From: Haplosporangium gracile
Lineage: Eukaryota > Mortierellomycota > Mortierellomycetes > Mortierellales > Mortierellaceae
Reading direction: 5' to 3'
Length of the DNA stretch: 18,924 bases
NCBI GenBank assembly: GCA_015499985.1
Contig: JAAAUF010000813.1
Coordinates: forward strand, 1-18,924
Part shown: positions 9,430 through 18,924 of the stretch, in pieces
Layout: each line of letters begins with the position of its first letter
Numbering within the stretch: position 1 is the stretch's first letter
The notes under the pieces: generated by a model
The model's database searches: none
Told to the model about the DNA's origin: nothing
The model's input: only the letters and a program-made list of their open reading frames with translations
Program-made: the position numbers and the translations under genes

Positions 9430-10197
9430 ATGGAAGCCACCGCCACCGCCGCCGCCCAAGAACTGCATACCGCCTTCCGCACCGCAGAACGCGCCTGGAT
9501 ACATTCCCAGGAAGGATCCACAAGCACCCAACTAGAGGACTGCTCATTGCACTACGGAGAATTTGCTTTCCTCCTCGCAGGCCTCAAACCATGCCTTCTC
9601 CTTCAACTACCCACCCCTGCCTTGACAACAACATTCTATCATCAAGTCCTCGTCCCTCAAGTCATACACCACCCTGCCTTCAAGACTCTTTCAACAAAGG
9701 AACTAAGCCCAGCAGCAGCAGTGAAAGGTGAGAGAGGGCAGGGATTGGAATGTCGACTGATTACAAGGAACATCCGGTCTCCAGAAATGTCCCTCCAAGG
9801 CTATGTCCTCCTCTGGTCCTCGACAACAGTCGATTTACACCCTCAAGCAGCCTCGATTCAACAATCCATCGACCTCTTCTGTCCTCCTCCCCCTGTCGCA
9901 ACGACCATAGCAAGTGCAGCATCAGCCTTGATTTCAGAACAAGACCTAGCCATAATGCTAGATATCCCTGGCAGGTTACCAACAAGCGAGGCCGAGATCC
10001 GTGCCATGGTCGAAGTCTCGTACTGGGACCAGGACGAGTCCGCAGCAAACTCTTCACCAGTGCTATTGACTGCATTCGCGGCTCAACCGGATCAAATCCT
10101 CGCGATCCAGACTCACTTCAAAGAGTACCGGGATTCCGCCCGCAGCCTGTTCAACATGACTCTGAAGTTACACATCCAAGCTATGGCCGATCCTTGA
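9430..10197 (+). CDS. Hypothetical protein, 255 residues, intronless
   Basis: I do not recognise this protein. It is a single uninterrupted frame from ATG (context GACAATGG) to TGA. Composition is balanced, unlike the low-complexity frames around it, which supports real coding. The N-terminus is Ala/Thr-rich (first 20 residues). The middle alternates hydrophobic strands and Pro-rich loops. The C-terminal third contains an acidic-aromatic motif (EVSYWDQDES, about 204-213) and ends in a predicted helix (about 228-252). No signal peptide, long membrane segment or catalytic motif is visible. A possible cytosolic or scaffold role is pure guesswork. It converges with the ISWI gene, the two stop codons being about 207 bp apart. 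The C/A-rich leader from about 9340 looks like a normal fungal 5' end. Confidence 0.8.
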   Translation: MEATATAAAQELHTAFRTAERAWIHSQEGSTSTQLEDCSLHYGEFAFLLAGLKPCLLLQLPTPALTTTFYHQVLVPQVIHHPAFKTLSTKELSPAAAVKGERGQGLECRLITRNIRSPEMSLQGYVLLWSSTTVDLHPQAASIQQSIDLFCPPPPVATTIASAASALISEQDLAIMLDIPGRLPTSEAEIRAMVEVSYWDQDESAANSSPVLLTAFAAQPDQILAIQTHFKEYRDSARSLFNMTLKLHIQAMADP

Positions 10198-10404
10198 GCC
10201 AGCAGACAATATTCATTTTTCCCAATACATCAAAATCAATTTCGTAACCTTTTCGTTTTAATTTTAATTTGCAATAACTAATCTATTTTGATGATGAAAG
10301 TGAGAAAGAAGCGGGAAGAGGGGGAGACAAAAAAGCAAAGTATTATTGTCAATTTTTTTTTTTTTTTTTTGATGGGGTGAGAAAAAAAAGGATCCGAGAC
10401 TCGT
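10198..10404. other. Convergent 3' ends with T18 tract
   Basis: This spacer separates the stop codons of the 255-residue gene (+) and ISWI (-), so both 3' untranslated regions and poly(A) sites lie here. An unbroken T18 tract at 10353-10370 reads as poly(A) on the ISWI strand. AT-rich sequence at 10250-10290 suits 3' processing of the + gene. Confidence 0.6.
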
Positions 10405-13400
10405 TTAGCGTCTTCTACTTGAACGAGAGTTGGAAGTTGCTGTAGACGCCTTGGGAGCAGGAGACGACTTGCTGGAAACAGCTGGCGATCCTTTCCTCGA
10501 TGTCGCCGGTGACGCCTTGAGCGATGCTGCTGGCGATCCCTTGGCCGACGAAGCGCCCTTGGCCTTCTTCACTGACGTATCTTCCTTCTTCTATTAAGTT
10601 AAACAATCAAGAAAAGACTGAGTAAGCGCGATTCCACATCAAGAACGCAAATAGCAGCAGAGGTAACAAAAAATGGGACTTACGGAAGCTTTCGCGGGTT
10701 CTTCGGTCTTGTCGTCGGCGATGAGGCACTTGATGAGGTAGGCACAGCGTCTGGACAGCTCCAATGTGGTTCTGCTCTTCAAGAACCAATCAAACCGGAA
10801 CATGGGGCTCTTGCGAATCTCATCTCTGATCCTGTCGTACACATCGTCTGTACCGTAACCAAGACGCTCCAAGGTCACAATCAAAAAGCGATCCTCCTCC
10901 TCTGTAAAGTTTTTGGTCTTTGTCTGGTTGTATGTAATCTTGAGTTGCTGGAGTGGTTGGCGGTGGCGTTGGATGACGGCTCTCAGCTGATCCTGGATAT
11001 CTGACTGCTTCTGGAGCTTGCTCTCACCCTTCTCGATCGCGGTAATGATACGCTCATGATCTATTTATCGCAATGTAAATATGTCAATGGCGTGATAGTT
11101 CTGGTGAAAAAATCCATGAAAGATGCTATTTAAATGGGTATTTGCTTACCTGCAATTTCGGTGTAGCGCTTCCAGAACACCTTGGAGTAAGCCTTGACCT
11201 CAGCCAACGTCTTGCCTTCGATGTCGTTGGCAATATCAGTTAACGAGTTGCGACCAAACTTTTCGCATGCCTTATAGAATGCGATAAAGTCACGCTTGCT
11301 CCAGTTCTCGAATCCCTATTGACATAAAACAGTAAGGCGCCTTATGTTAGTCTCTTCCTAAATACTGCACAAGACGCGTGCGCAACAGCAGCATGATATG
11401 AAATGTACCTCTTCCAAGAGTCTCTCCTTTTCTGCAATCTCGTCCTCAGTCAATTGCTCAGAAGTGTCGATCAAGGCCTGCTCGTGTTGCTGGTGCTCCT
11501 CAAGCTCATCCTCCGTCATGTTGGCAGCCTCGTTTCCGAAAGGCTTGAGGGCACGGTAGTTGATCGACTTGCGGTAGTAGAGGATCTCCTTCTCTTGAAG
11601 CTCGCTCAAGCGCTCTGGGTAGAATTGGAAGTCGTTGATGTTGAGTGCCTTTGGAGGTCGAGGAGCCTTGACAGAGGGCTGCTTGGGGGCAACACGGAGA
11701 GCATCTCTGTAGTAGTCGTCCACTGCATAGTTGGCCTTGCGCTCACGCTTGGCGGGTGTGATCCAGAGCAGACTACCGTCAGCCTTGCGCTTGTTGCTCC
11801 AGTCCTCGCCCTGCCAGTCGTAGGCACTTCCCTCAGCGTTCGTGAACTTGGCCAAATCCTCGATTCCGACGTTTGAGTACTTTTGGTTGAGCTCAGAAGT
11901 CTTCTCCTCACCACGACGAAGAATCTGCTCGATATCAGGGTCGTAAGAAAAGTTGTCGGAAGTTCCCTTGAAGACATCTGCCGCACCATGCTGAATCATA
12001 GTCAAGAGCTCGTCCTTATTGGCCACCTTTTGTTGTTGAGCCATGCGTCCCTGTTGAATGACAAGCTGATCGAGACGAAGCTTTTGTGCCGCACGTTCCA
12101 ATACCTTTTCCTCGATACCGTTCTAATCGTGTGAAAAGCATGATAATCATGTTAGTTCACAATCTTTGTAACCAATGTCCACAGTGATTGTACGACAAAT
12201 GATTATATGCTTACCTCTGTTACAAATCTAAAGACATAAACCTGCTTCTTCTGTCCGATACGATGGGCACGATCCTGAGCCTGAAGATCAACCTGGGGGT
12301 TCCAGTCACTGTCGTACAGGATAACAATATCGGCAGTGACCAAGTTGATTCCGAGTCCTCCAGCTCTGGTTGTCAACAGGAAAATGAATTTGGAGCTGTC
12401 GGGCTTGTTGTATTCATCGATTGCCGTCACTCTGTCTTCGTGGTTGGTCTGACCGTCAATGCGGCAATATTCTATACGTAAGTGAGCAAATGAAGTTAAG
12501 TGTAAGAACTTCGAAGACCTACTAGATTTACTAGGCATGATAACACCGTTTCGGGAATCACGAAAAAAAGCATACCGTATCCACGGAAAACGCAGTAATC
12601 CTCGAGAATGTCCAGGACTCGACTCATTTGAGAGAACAGCAGAACGCGCGACCCTTGCTCCTTCATGCGCTTCAACAGCTTGTCCAGAACGACCATCTTT
12701 CCTGCATTGTCAATAATATGCTGCTCTGTGGTGTAGGGTGGGCCAGGCTCTGCGCCATCAAAGAGGTAGGGGTGATTGCAGCACTTGCGCAGCTGCATCA
12801 CAATATTCAAGAGTCGGGTCTTTCCTTCACGCTTGTTGCCGGTTGCTCCGTTGACTGCATCGATATCCTTTTCGAGAATACGCTGATACCATTGCCGCTG
12901 CATAGGGGTGAGACCGACGTACAAGTTGATCTCCTTCTTGGGCAACAGACTCTTTTCAACATCCGACTTGATACGACGCAACAAGAATGGACGCAACACT
13001 TTGTGCAGCTGCTGAACAACCTTATCCTGATCACCGCCCTGGTTCTCGAACCAAGAATCAAAGTCCTCGGAGGAGCTGAAAACGTCGGGGAGCAAGAAGT
13101 TGAGAAGCGCCCAAAGTTCGTGCAAATTGTTCTGGAGTGGTGTTCCGGTGATCAAGAGACGGTTTTTGGAGTTGAAGGCACGAATGATCTGTGAGAGCTG
13201 AGAGTTTTCGTTCTTGATACGGTGGGCCTCGTCAATGACAATGTACTGCCAGGCGAACTTTTTGAGGTGAGTCTTTTCGAGAAGACAGATGTCATAAGAA
13301 GTCAAGCAAACGTCAAAATCCTGAGTCAAAAGTCTCGATTGAATCATATCGCCCTAGGGTTGTGAAAAAAATTCGAGATGCTCATAATATTAACATTTCA

Positions 13401-14897
13401 TCCAAAGCAAAAAAAAAAAAACAAAAAAAAAGGAGAGTTGACTTTCTTTGGCGCTGTATAACTTACACGCTCTTCCTTGTGGGCGTGAAGAAGGAAGACG
13501 TTGGCGTCGGGAAGCCACTTGTTGAACTCGCTCTTCCAGTTGTGAAGCGTAGACTTGGGAACGATTACCAAATGAGGTCCCTTGACGCCCTGGACGTGCT
13601 TAAGATATCCAAGGAACGAGATCGTCTGAAGTGTCTTTCCCAAACCCTATGCAACAATGCAACGAGGTCAAATACGTCAGAGATAGTTCTCAGTCAACAT
13701 GAACACCCATTAGCGGATAAGATCCTTTCTCATATGCATACCATCTCATCAGCGAGAATTCCGTTGATGCCGTTCTTGTAAAGTGAAATCATCCAGTTCA
13801 AGCCCTGAATCTGATAGTCGCGAAGAGTTCCGTTCTTGATATCTAGAATAGATCGAAGCGGACAAAACATATGAACAAATACGTTAGAGAGGGTGTACAG
13901 TTGGTCAACGTCATGCTTCGCGCTCAAATTAGCAATTCACGATCCTTACACGCGGGCGACTCTGTGAAAACAAAAGAGCTGTCGTCGTTCTCGTTCTCCT
14001 CGTCGTTCAAGAGCTCCTGATCCTCCTCTTTCTCGGTCTTGCGACCCTGGCGAGAACCCTTGGGGCCCTTCTCCTTCTCCTTCTGTTCAATACCACGCTC
14101 CTTCAACAGCTTTGCGAACTCGGGATCCTTGGCCTTCTTCAGATCGATGAAATGCTTGAACAGCTCTATATTGTCACCAAAAGTATCGATCGTAAGTTCA
14201 GTAGATCGAGTGGAAGTTGACACATGTACTTAATACGCCAACGATGACCAAGATTCATCCTCCAACGTATGTACCTGTTTGGCCAAGAAGATATGAGATG
14301 CGGTTGGAGGTATCGACGAGCTATGTGATGGATACGTGATCTCTTGTCAGTCTTGTGGTTGGAGCTTCAATGAGAAGACAACATCAGAAGATTGCAACGT
14401 GGCCTCACCTTCTCCTTCTCCATCTTAGCAGTATCATTTTCAAAGTTTTCCTTTTGTTGCCGGATCAGCTCGCGTTGGTTCTCTCGCTGGACCTTGCGCT
14501 CAGCCTTTTCGATCTTCTCCTGCTCCTTTTTTGTCACCTTGGTGGCTGTCGTAGTCTCATCGCCCTGGAAGAAAAAACAGGGTAAATTTCAAGCGAGATA
14601 GAATGAGTATGGAAGATGTTGAGTGTAAAGGCGGTCAGTGATGCTTCAATACTAGATGACTTTTAGCGCTATTTGGTCAACTTACACTGTGCATGACCTC
14701 ATCCTCAGAGACGTGGGCCATTGTCTAATTGAATATCACAACAACAAAAGGCGCAAAATGTGAGCAGGACTGTGACAGCGTAGTGAAGGGCAAGGGCAGT
14801 CCAGTTCCGGATGGGAGAACACAGAGGGAATTCAAACAGGGTGATGAATCATGCTGAGAAAGTAAACAGCAGGGGGACATACCACTTCACTGTCCAT
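10405..14897 (-). CDS. ISWI-family chromatin-remodelling ATPase (SMARCA5/Isw1/Isw2-like)
   Basis: This SNF2-family ATPase slides nucleosomes in the nucleus. I reconstruct 13 exons: 14897-14883, 14724-14686, 14564-14409, 14320-14275, 14165-13950, 13842-13742, 13646-13467, 13353-12576, 12471-12215, 12122-11409, 11315-11150, 11060-10684 and 10590-10405. They total 3231 nt (1076 residues), and all phases agree. Order: charged N-terminus; QTELFKHF motif; DEMGLGKT Walker A split by an intron (about 189-196); DEAH at 292-295; helicase C with [13 protein letters not shown] and [11 protein letters not shown]; then the linker with NKDELL and RRGEEKT. A SANT domain follows (about 835-885, FENWSKRDF), then SLIDE (about 935-1005, [11 protein letters not shown]) and a Lys/Ser/Pro-rich tail. 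Length fits ISWI (about 1000-1130). The N-terminal two exons are the least certain. The chosen ATG is the first in frame after an upstream TAA once the leader intron is removed. Confidence 0.95.
14275..14320 (-). other. 46-nt micro-exon of the ISWI gene
   Basis: The exon lies between a CACATAG acceptor and a GTACAT donor. It encodes a short segment ending SYLLGQT plus the first base of the next codon. Splicing to the following exon makes QTELFKHF, the conserved N-terminal ISWI motif. Skipping it would remove that motif and shift the frame by one base. Confidence 0.85.
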
Positions 14898-14917
14898 ACT
14901 GTCGTTTGAATCGGGTG

Positions 14918-15053
14918 CTAGTGGTGATGGTTGAGTCCGGAGAGGGTGATGTCAGTTCAAGGTGATCTCTTTTTTGACAGTTATTATGTTTCCCTATGGT
15001 TCAATTACTGACGCGTAAAAAAAAATAATAAAAACCGTAGGCAGGTTACTCAC
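14918..15053 (-). other. Probable intron in the ISWI 5' leader
   Basis: A CTC/GTGAGT donor at 15053 and an ACTAG acceptor at 14918, with a CTGAC branch-like sequence between, suggest an intron in the untranslated leader. After removal, a TAA in the upstream exon lies in frame with the chosen ATG. This supports starting translation at 14897 rather than further upstream. Confidence 0.5.
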
Positions 15054-16081
15054 GAGGGTATTACAAGGGTTATATGAGCGAGGGTAGAGTAGCTTCAAGC
15101 GAGTGTTGTCAGTTGAAGCAAAGAAAAGAAAGTGAACAGATTGTTGGATGTGTAAGTGAGAATGGGTACAGCGTGCGGTTGAATGCAAACAAGGCGGGTT
15201 GTGAGGGTGGAAGCGAGAGAGGGATACAAAAGTGAAAAAGCAACTTTCAAGTCAAAAAAGGAAATCAAACCAAGCCACCAATCCTATCTCATACATATAC
15301 TTTGCCCGTCCGCCAGCCAGTCGCCTTTACTCAAGTGCACACAGTCAATTTGGAGAGAGACAGACTTGGTCATTACTATCAAAACAGTTGGAAATAGCTG
15401 TTACAAAAAAAAATCTGAGAGTCGTATGGTATGTGGATAGCACTCGGTCGACTTTGAACAGCCTTGCCTAGGAAAATCCCTAGGCTAAACATAACTCGAC
15501 GCGTCAGTTATTATCTTTACACCTTATGGTTTTACCACGACTACATCATTTGTCGCTCTCTGGTACCTACTTTGTGAAGCAGAGTAAACGCACTATACCC
15601 AAAGAATATCCGATCACTTGTAAAGTACTCCTGGCACCCGCTGCCTAGTGAAAAGGTGGTCACTGAATGCCTGCAAGTCCGAAGGCAGTTATACCTAAGG
15701 AAGCTGTAGATATGGCTCTAGTGAAGCTGCGGATACCATCTCCATATTCTTCTTTACCATTATGCTTCATCGTCAGATGTCCAAGACGTGTTACAAGCCC
15801 AACAGGTACTCAGGGCACAGCTCTGTCTACATGGTGACAACAGGCATTCATTTGCTATATTTGGAAATTAGTTACTTCCTCGCTGACTGACCTAAATCCA
15901 AGCAATTTAACGCCACCACCGTAAAGTGGACCCATCGGACTACGATAAGCTGAAGTGAAATAACGTACCACCAAGTTTCTGTGCCATCCCCCTTCTTGCG
16001 CCATCTTCGTTCCTCCTCTCCTCTCACATTCTCACAACTCCCCAATGAGTTCTTGCCATCACTCACACTAACTTCCTCATC
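15054..16081. other. Divergent spacer between ISWI and the FEN1-like gene
   Basis: This stretch contains the ISWI promoter on its left and the upstream DNA of the FEN1-like gene on its right. From about 15440 the sequence loses the A-rich tracts seen before and becomes more even in composition. That may mark the edge of a repeated unit carrying the FEN1-like gene, which is inference only. A 7-bp inverted repeat sits at 15466-15485. No gene, tRNA or other RNA gene was recognised. Confidence 0.5.
15466..15485. repeat. Inverted repeat GCCTAGG/CCTAGGC
   Basis: Perfect 7-bp arms at 15466-15472 and 15479-15485 surround a 6-nt loop (AAAATC). It is a small hairpin or dimeric binding site. There is no T-run after it, and no target-site duplication was seen. 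Confidence 0.4.
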
Positions 16082-18924
16082 ATGGGCTTGAAGGGAATCT
16101 ACCCGTGGCTGAGAAAGAAGAAGGGCTACAATTCCACTCTTCGTCACCCCAAGCATCACCCCTGCCTAACAGCGTCAAGGTCCGCGTGGATGTATTCACA
16201 TTTTTCAACAGAGTTCGTGAGATTTACACCAAACATGCAGACGACAAGACAACCGCGCATGTCATCCTGTTCGATTATTTCAAAAAGTTCGGCGACTCCT
16301 TGCGCATGGTGTTCTACGTCGACGGCGTTCCTGCTCTTGAGAAGAAGGAGACTTATCGCAAGCGTGACGAGAAGCGTGCCAAGACCCTCAAGACTGCTGA
16401 GGTCGCCATCGAGACGCTCAGCGACCGCGTCAGTCAAGGCAAGCCGCCCACCAAGGACATGTTCAAGAATGTCGAGGGTCTGTGCGGCGCAATCAAGTGG
16501 CCCCTCCAAGATCGAAAGGACTTTGTCGAGTTCTTGCATGGTCGACAGCTTGACGCGCGCCTGTGCCGGACCGAAGCCGACATTATTATCGCTGCTGACT
16601 ATTGATGGATAGGTGCGTTTCTCTCTATGAGATCGCTTCTTTTTCTTTTTATTTAACGAAGACAGTTACCAGTCTTGTCCTCAGCTAGGCTATAAAAGCT
16701 AGTTGCGGACAGGGAGGGAATAAAACAATCTTCCTTTCTCGTTACGCTTCGCCTGATCCACATCATGACTGTCAATCAAAAGATATTGTGCTGTTCCATG
16801 ACTCGGACTTCTCCTCGTACGACTCAATTAAGACCATATGGCGTCCTGTGGGTAAGATCAAGATCCTCGAGTACAACAGGGAGGCGGTGCTGGTCCAGAC
16901 AGGTCTGTCGACCACCAAGCTCACTGCACTGGCATACGTCTCCTGCAATGACTATAACAAAAACATCCCGTCGCTGGGCATTGCCACGAACTACAACATT
17001 GTCAAGGATCTACCGAATGCAGGCAAGAACAATTGTCTTGCTAGCATGCCCCATGCCGCCTCTCTTCCTTGTGGGCATGGCCAGACTCACCGTGACTGTA
17101 TTTTGATCCCTTTCAATATTAGACGTGCCATCCCTGGTGAAGAATACCTCAAGTGTCCACGCGTGGTCTGCAATAATTGGGACGGGATTGATTTCACGGC
17201 TTCTAACCTCGTGTTACCACGATGACTCAGGAGATTGCTGTTCCAGCGGGCGCATTCTCTGATCCGTCGTCGACTTCACAGCCAGCAGCGCCTCTCACGA
17301 CTTCCCCTGCACCCTCCATGGCGTACGATATGCTCTGTCAGCAATACAAGTTAATCAAGGACCGGCATGCTAATGCCAAGGCACAGAAGCACGAAAAAAT
17401 CTTAAGCAGCGAGGGGTAACGCATTATGCTCTTTTCTCACATGATCCTCTAATATCAGTTTTCCCATAATTTGCAATAGTCTAACGCGCTGTTTGTTTGC
17501 TCCTCACATATTCTAGGACATGTTTCAGCGACGCCAAACCCGATCGGCAGGGCAAGCACAAGGAATTCAGACGGCACCGCGTGATCGACCGGCCAACTCA
17601 CCAGCCTGGAGGCTCGCGACAGGTGCATCGGCCACGATACTCCTTTAAGGCACAGCCAGAACCGCGGCAGCATAGGTCACCGTCTATCTGCAAGCAGTAC
17701 CAGTGGAAGCCGTACACGGCGGAGCAAGAGGCGCGGCTAGCGAGACCAAGAGAAGGAAGGCTGCGAAGAAGCGGCAGCGTGAGGCTCGGCGACTAAGGAG
17801 CAACCCAAGAAGCCGCCGCCCAAGATCGACGAGATGGACACGAAGCAACTGATCAATGCTATGGTGTACGAGCATCCCCATGTCTCCCTTCCCGTCAGCA
17901 CGGTCAAAGCCAAGAGTAAGAGGGCAACGACAGCAACCATCACCAACGCTAATCAGCTCCCCTCGTCTGAGCAGCAATAGCAACAACAGCAACAAAAGGT
18001 CTCTGCCTGCATCCTGGACATTGTCGGCCAAGTTCGCGTGACGAAGAGACACGCACAGGAGCTTTGGGCGCGTTTATCGAGGCCATTTTTGAGCGTGGTC
18101 TGACCGAGACCGACCGAACCATCCTGTACTCTTTGTGTCCCGTCGTCGAGTCCAAGGTACGTATGGCGCCTCAACCCAACCAGGATTCTCAGACAAGCAG
18201 CAGCAGTTGCCCTGGCACTCCCGTTGAGGATAAAGGTGAGGAAGTCGCGGAGGATGATGGTGACGAGGATGCCGAGTCGTCCACAATGGACAAATCCTTC
18301 ATCGTCTTCTATCAGGTTCTTTCAGCGCCTATCTACTCCCGCAAGATCAAGTCCAAGACGGTTGCCGGGCGGCAAGTCGGCCAGCTGCTTGCACGTGCCA
18401 CCTCCCTAGGCATCACCTTGTCCCCTGTTCCTCTATGCAGCGTCTCCTACTCAATCAACGGGTTGCTCGAGTCGACCAACAAGCAACTCTATCGTTCAAT
18501 CAAGATAATGTATCGCAACGGCTTGGTCGCTCTTGAGAAGAAGGTAATGTGAAGTTGTCAATCCAAACTTTGCCACAGACGAAATGCAAAGAGAGCAGCA
18601 CTCATCAAAACTTATTTCGAACAAATGTCTTTTTTCCCTTTACAATAGATCAACTCACAAGCGGATGGCCAACCTGGTACGGTACTTCCCAAGATCGACC
18701 CCAAGCTGCCTGCCATCGAGAACTACCTGCTTCTGAACAAGGCCAGTGGCGGATCGAGGCGTATTACGTCCCTTTCATCCCTGACAGCTCGCTACGTTGA
18801 CTTCTCTGAGCGGCATTTGCTCCGGCTGTTCTGGTCCTGGCCAACCCTCAAGGACAAGATCCGGCGTATTAAAGTGGATGAGGTGAGGTGTAACGAGAAA
18901 GAAAGATTGATTTATTCCCTTCTT
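16082..18924 (+). pseudogene. Decayed FEN1/XPG-superfamily nuclease-like gene with long C-terminal extension, partial at right edge
   Basis: The N-terminus MGLKGIYPWLRKK resembles the FEN1/XPG start. FEN1-type acidic positions can be traced: Asp in RVDVF (16189-16191), Asp in YVDG (16321-16323) followed by a Lys/Arg-rich helix, EAD (16573-16581), DSD (16800-16808) and NDY (Asp 16950-16952). NDY sits in an LxxL...SCNDYNKNIPSLG segment like the FEN1 LGSDYxxxIxGIG helix-hairpin-helix. The remainder (about 17222-18882) is a Lys/Arg/Pro-rich and then acidic extension not found in FEN1. In-phase introns are proposed at 16613-16782, 17416-17516 and 18544-18648, with another donor at 18883. Breaks: frameshift in CCCC at 16159-16162, TGA at 16603-16605, frameshift near 17222, one or two near 17735-17795, TAG at 17978-17980 and a frameshift near 18062. 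The right end is cut by the window. Sequencing error could explain single breaks but hardly all of them. Confidence 0.75.
17971..17998 (+). repeat. CAG/CAA glutamine-type repeat containing TAG
   Basis: In the frame of the extension (the one reading KPPPKIDEMD upstream), this run of CAG/CAA codons would encode polyglutamine. One triplet at 17978-17980 is TAG, one base from CAG. Confidence 0.7.

Noticed and set aside
9750..10247. 165-codon second + frame and 104-codon minus frame over the 255-residue gene
   Set aside because: They are shadows. The 255-residue frame has a better start context, balanced composition and full length.
12628..13194. 188-codon + strand frame inside the ISWI locus
   Set aside because: It is a shadow of the large ISWI helicase exon.
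17222..17225. ATGA overlap considered as coupled stop-start of two genes
   Set aside because: Translational coupling is not expected in a fungal nuclear gene. A one-base loss in a single ancestral frame explains it better.
17453..18286. Minus-strand frames in the FEN1-like locus
   Set aside because: They are complement shadows. The + strand reading keeps homologous-looking segments in order with phase-compatible introns.

Overview
This is eukaryotic nuclear DNA, most likely from an early-diverging filamentous fungus. The genes are split by spliceosomal introns with GTAAGT/GTGAGT-type donors and (C/T)TAG-type acceptors. C/T-rich leaders precede the starts, poly(A)/poly(T) tracts are frequent, and coding regions are compact. 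I favour Mucoromycota, probably Mortierellomycotina, because an animal-type small glutamate dehydrogenase sits near a FEN1-like gene of a kind I associate with Mortierella-like fungi. That placement is inference and was not searched.

Layout from left to right. Positions 1-1768 hold low-complexity DNA with no supportable gene. A two-exon minus-strand gene (1769-3436) encodes a 400-residue protein with three KH RNA-binding domains, of the Rnc1/PCBP type. A three-exon minus-strand gene (3875-6216) encodes a 512-residue mitochondrial glutamate dehydrogenase related to animal GLUD1. About 3.2 kb without a convincing gene follows (6217-9429). It contains an octamer microsatellite and a cluster of TCGACCA motifs, three of them exactly 30 bp apart. 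An intronless plus-strand gene (9430-10197) encodes an unrecognised 255-residue protein. It converges on a 13-exon minus-strand gene (10405-14897) for a 1076-residue ISWI chromatin-remodelling ATPase, including a 46-nt micro-exon.

A roughly 1.2 kb spacer separates ISWI from the most interesting item, a plus-strand FEN1/XPG-superfamily nuclease-like gene (16082 to the window edge). All seven carboxylate positions of the FEN1 active site can be traced in it, but it is broken by at least four frameshifts and two in-frame stops. It also carries a long C-terminal extension that I cannot match to FEN1.

The genes do not form a pathway. Housekeeping functions (RNA binding, amino-acid catabolism, chromatin remodelling) sit beside a decaying lineage-specific or multicopy gene. 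I found no tRNA, rRNA, CRISPR array or complete transposon by eye. Exon joins were worked out by hand from splice signals, phase and family homology.
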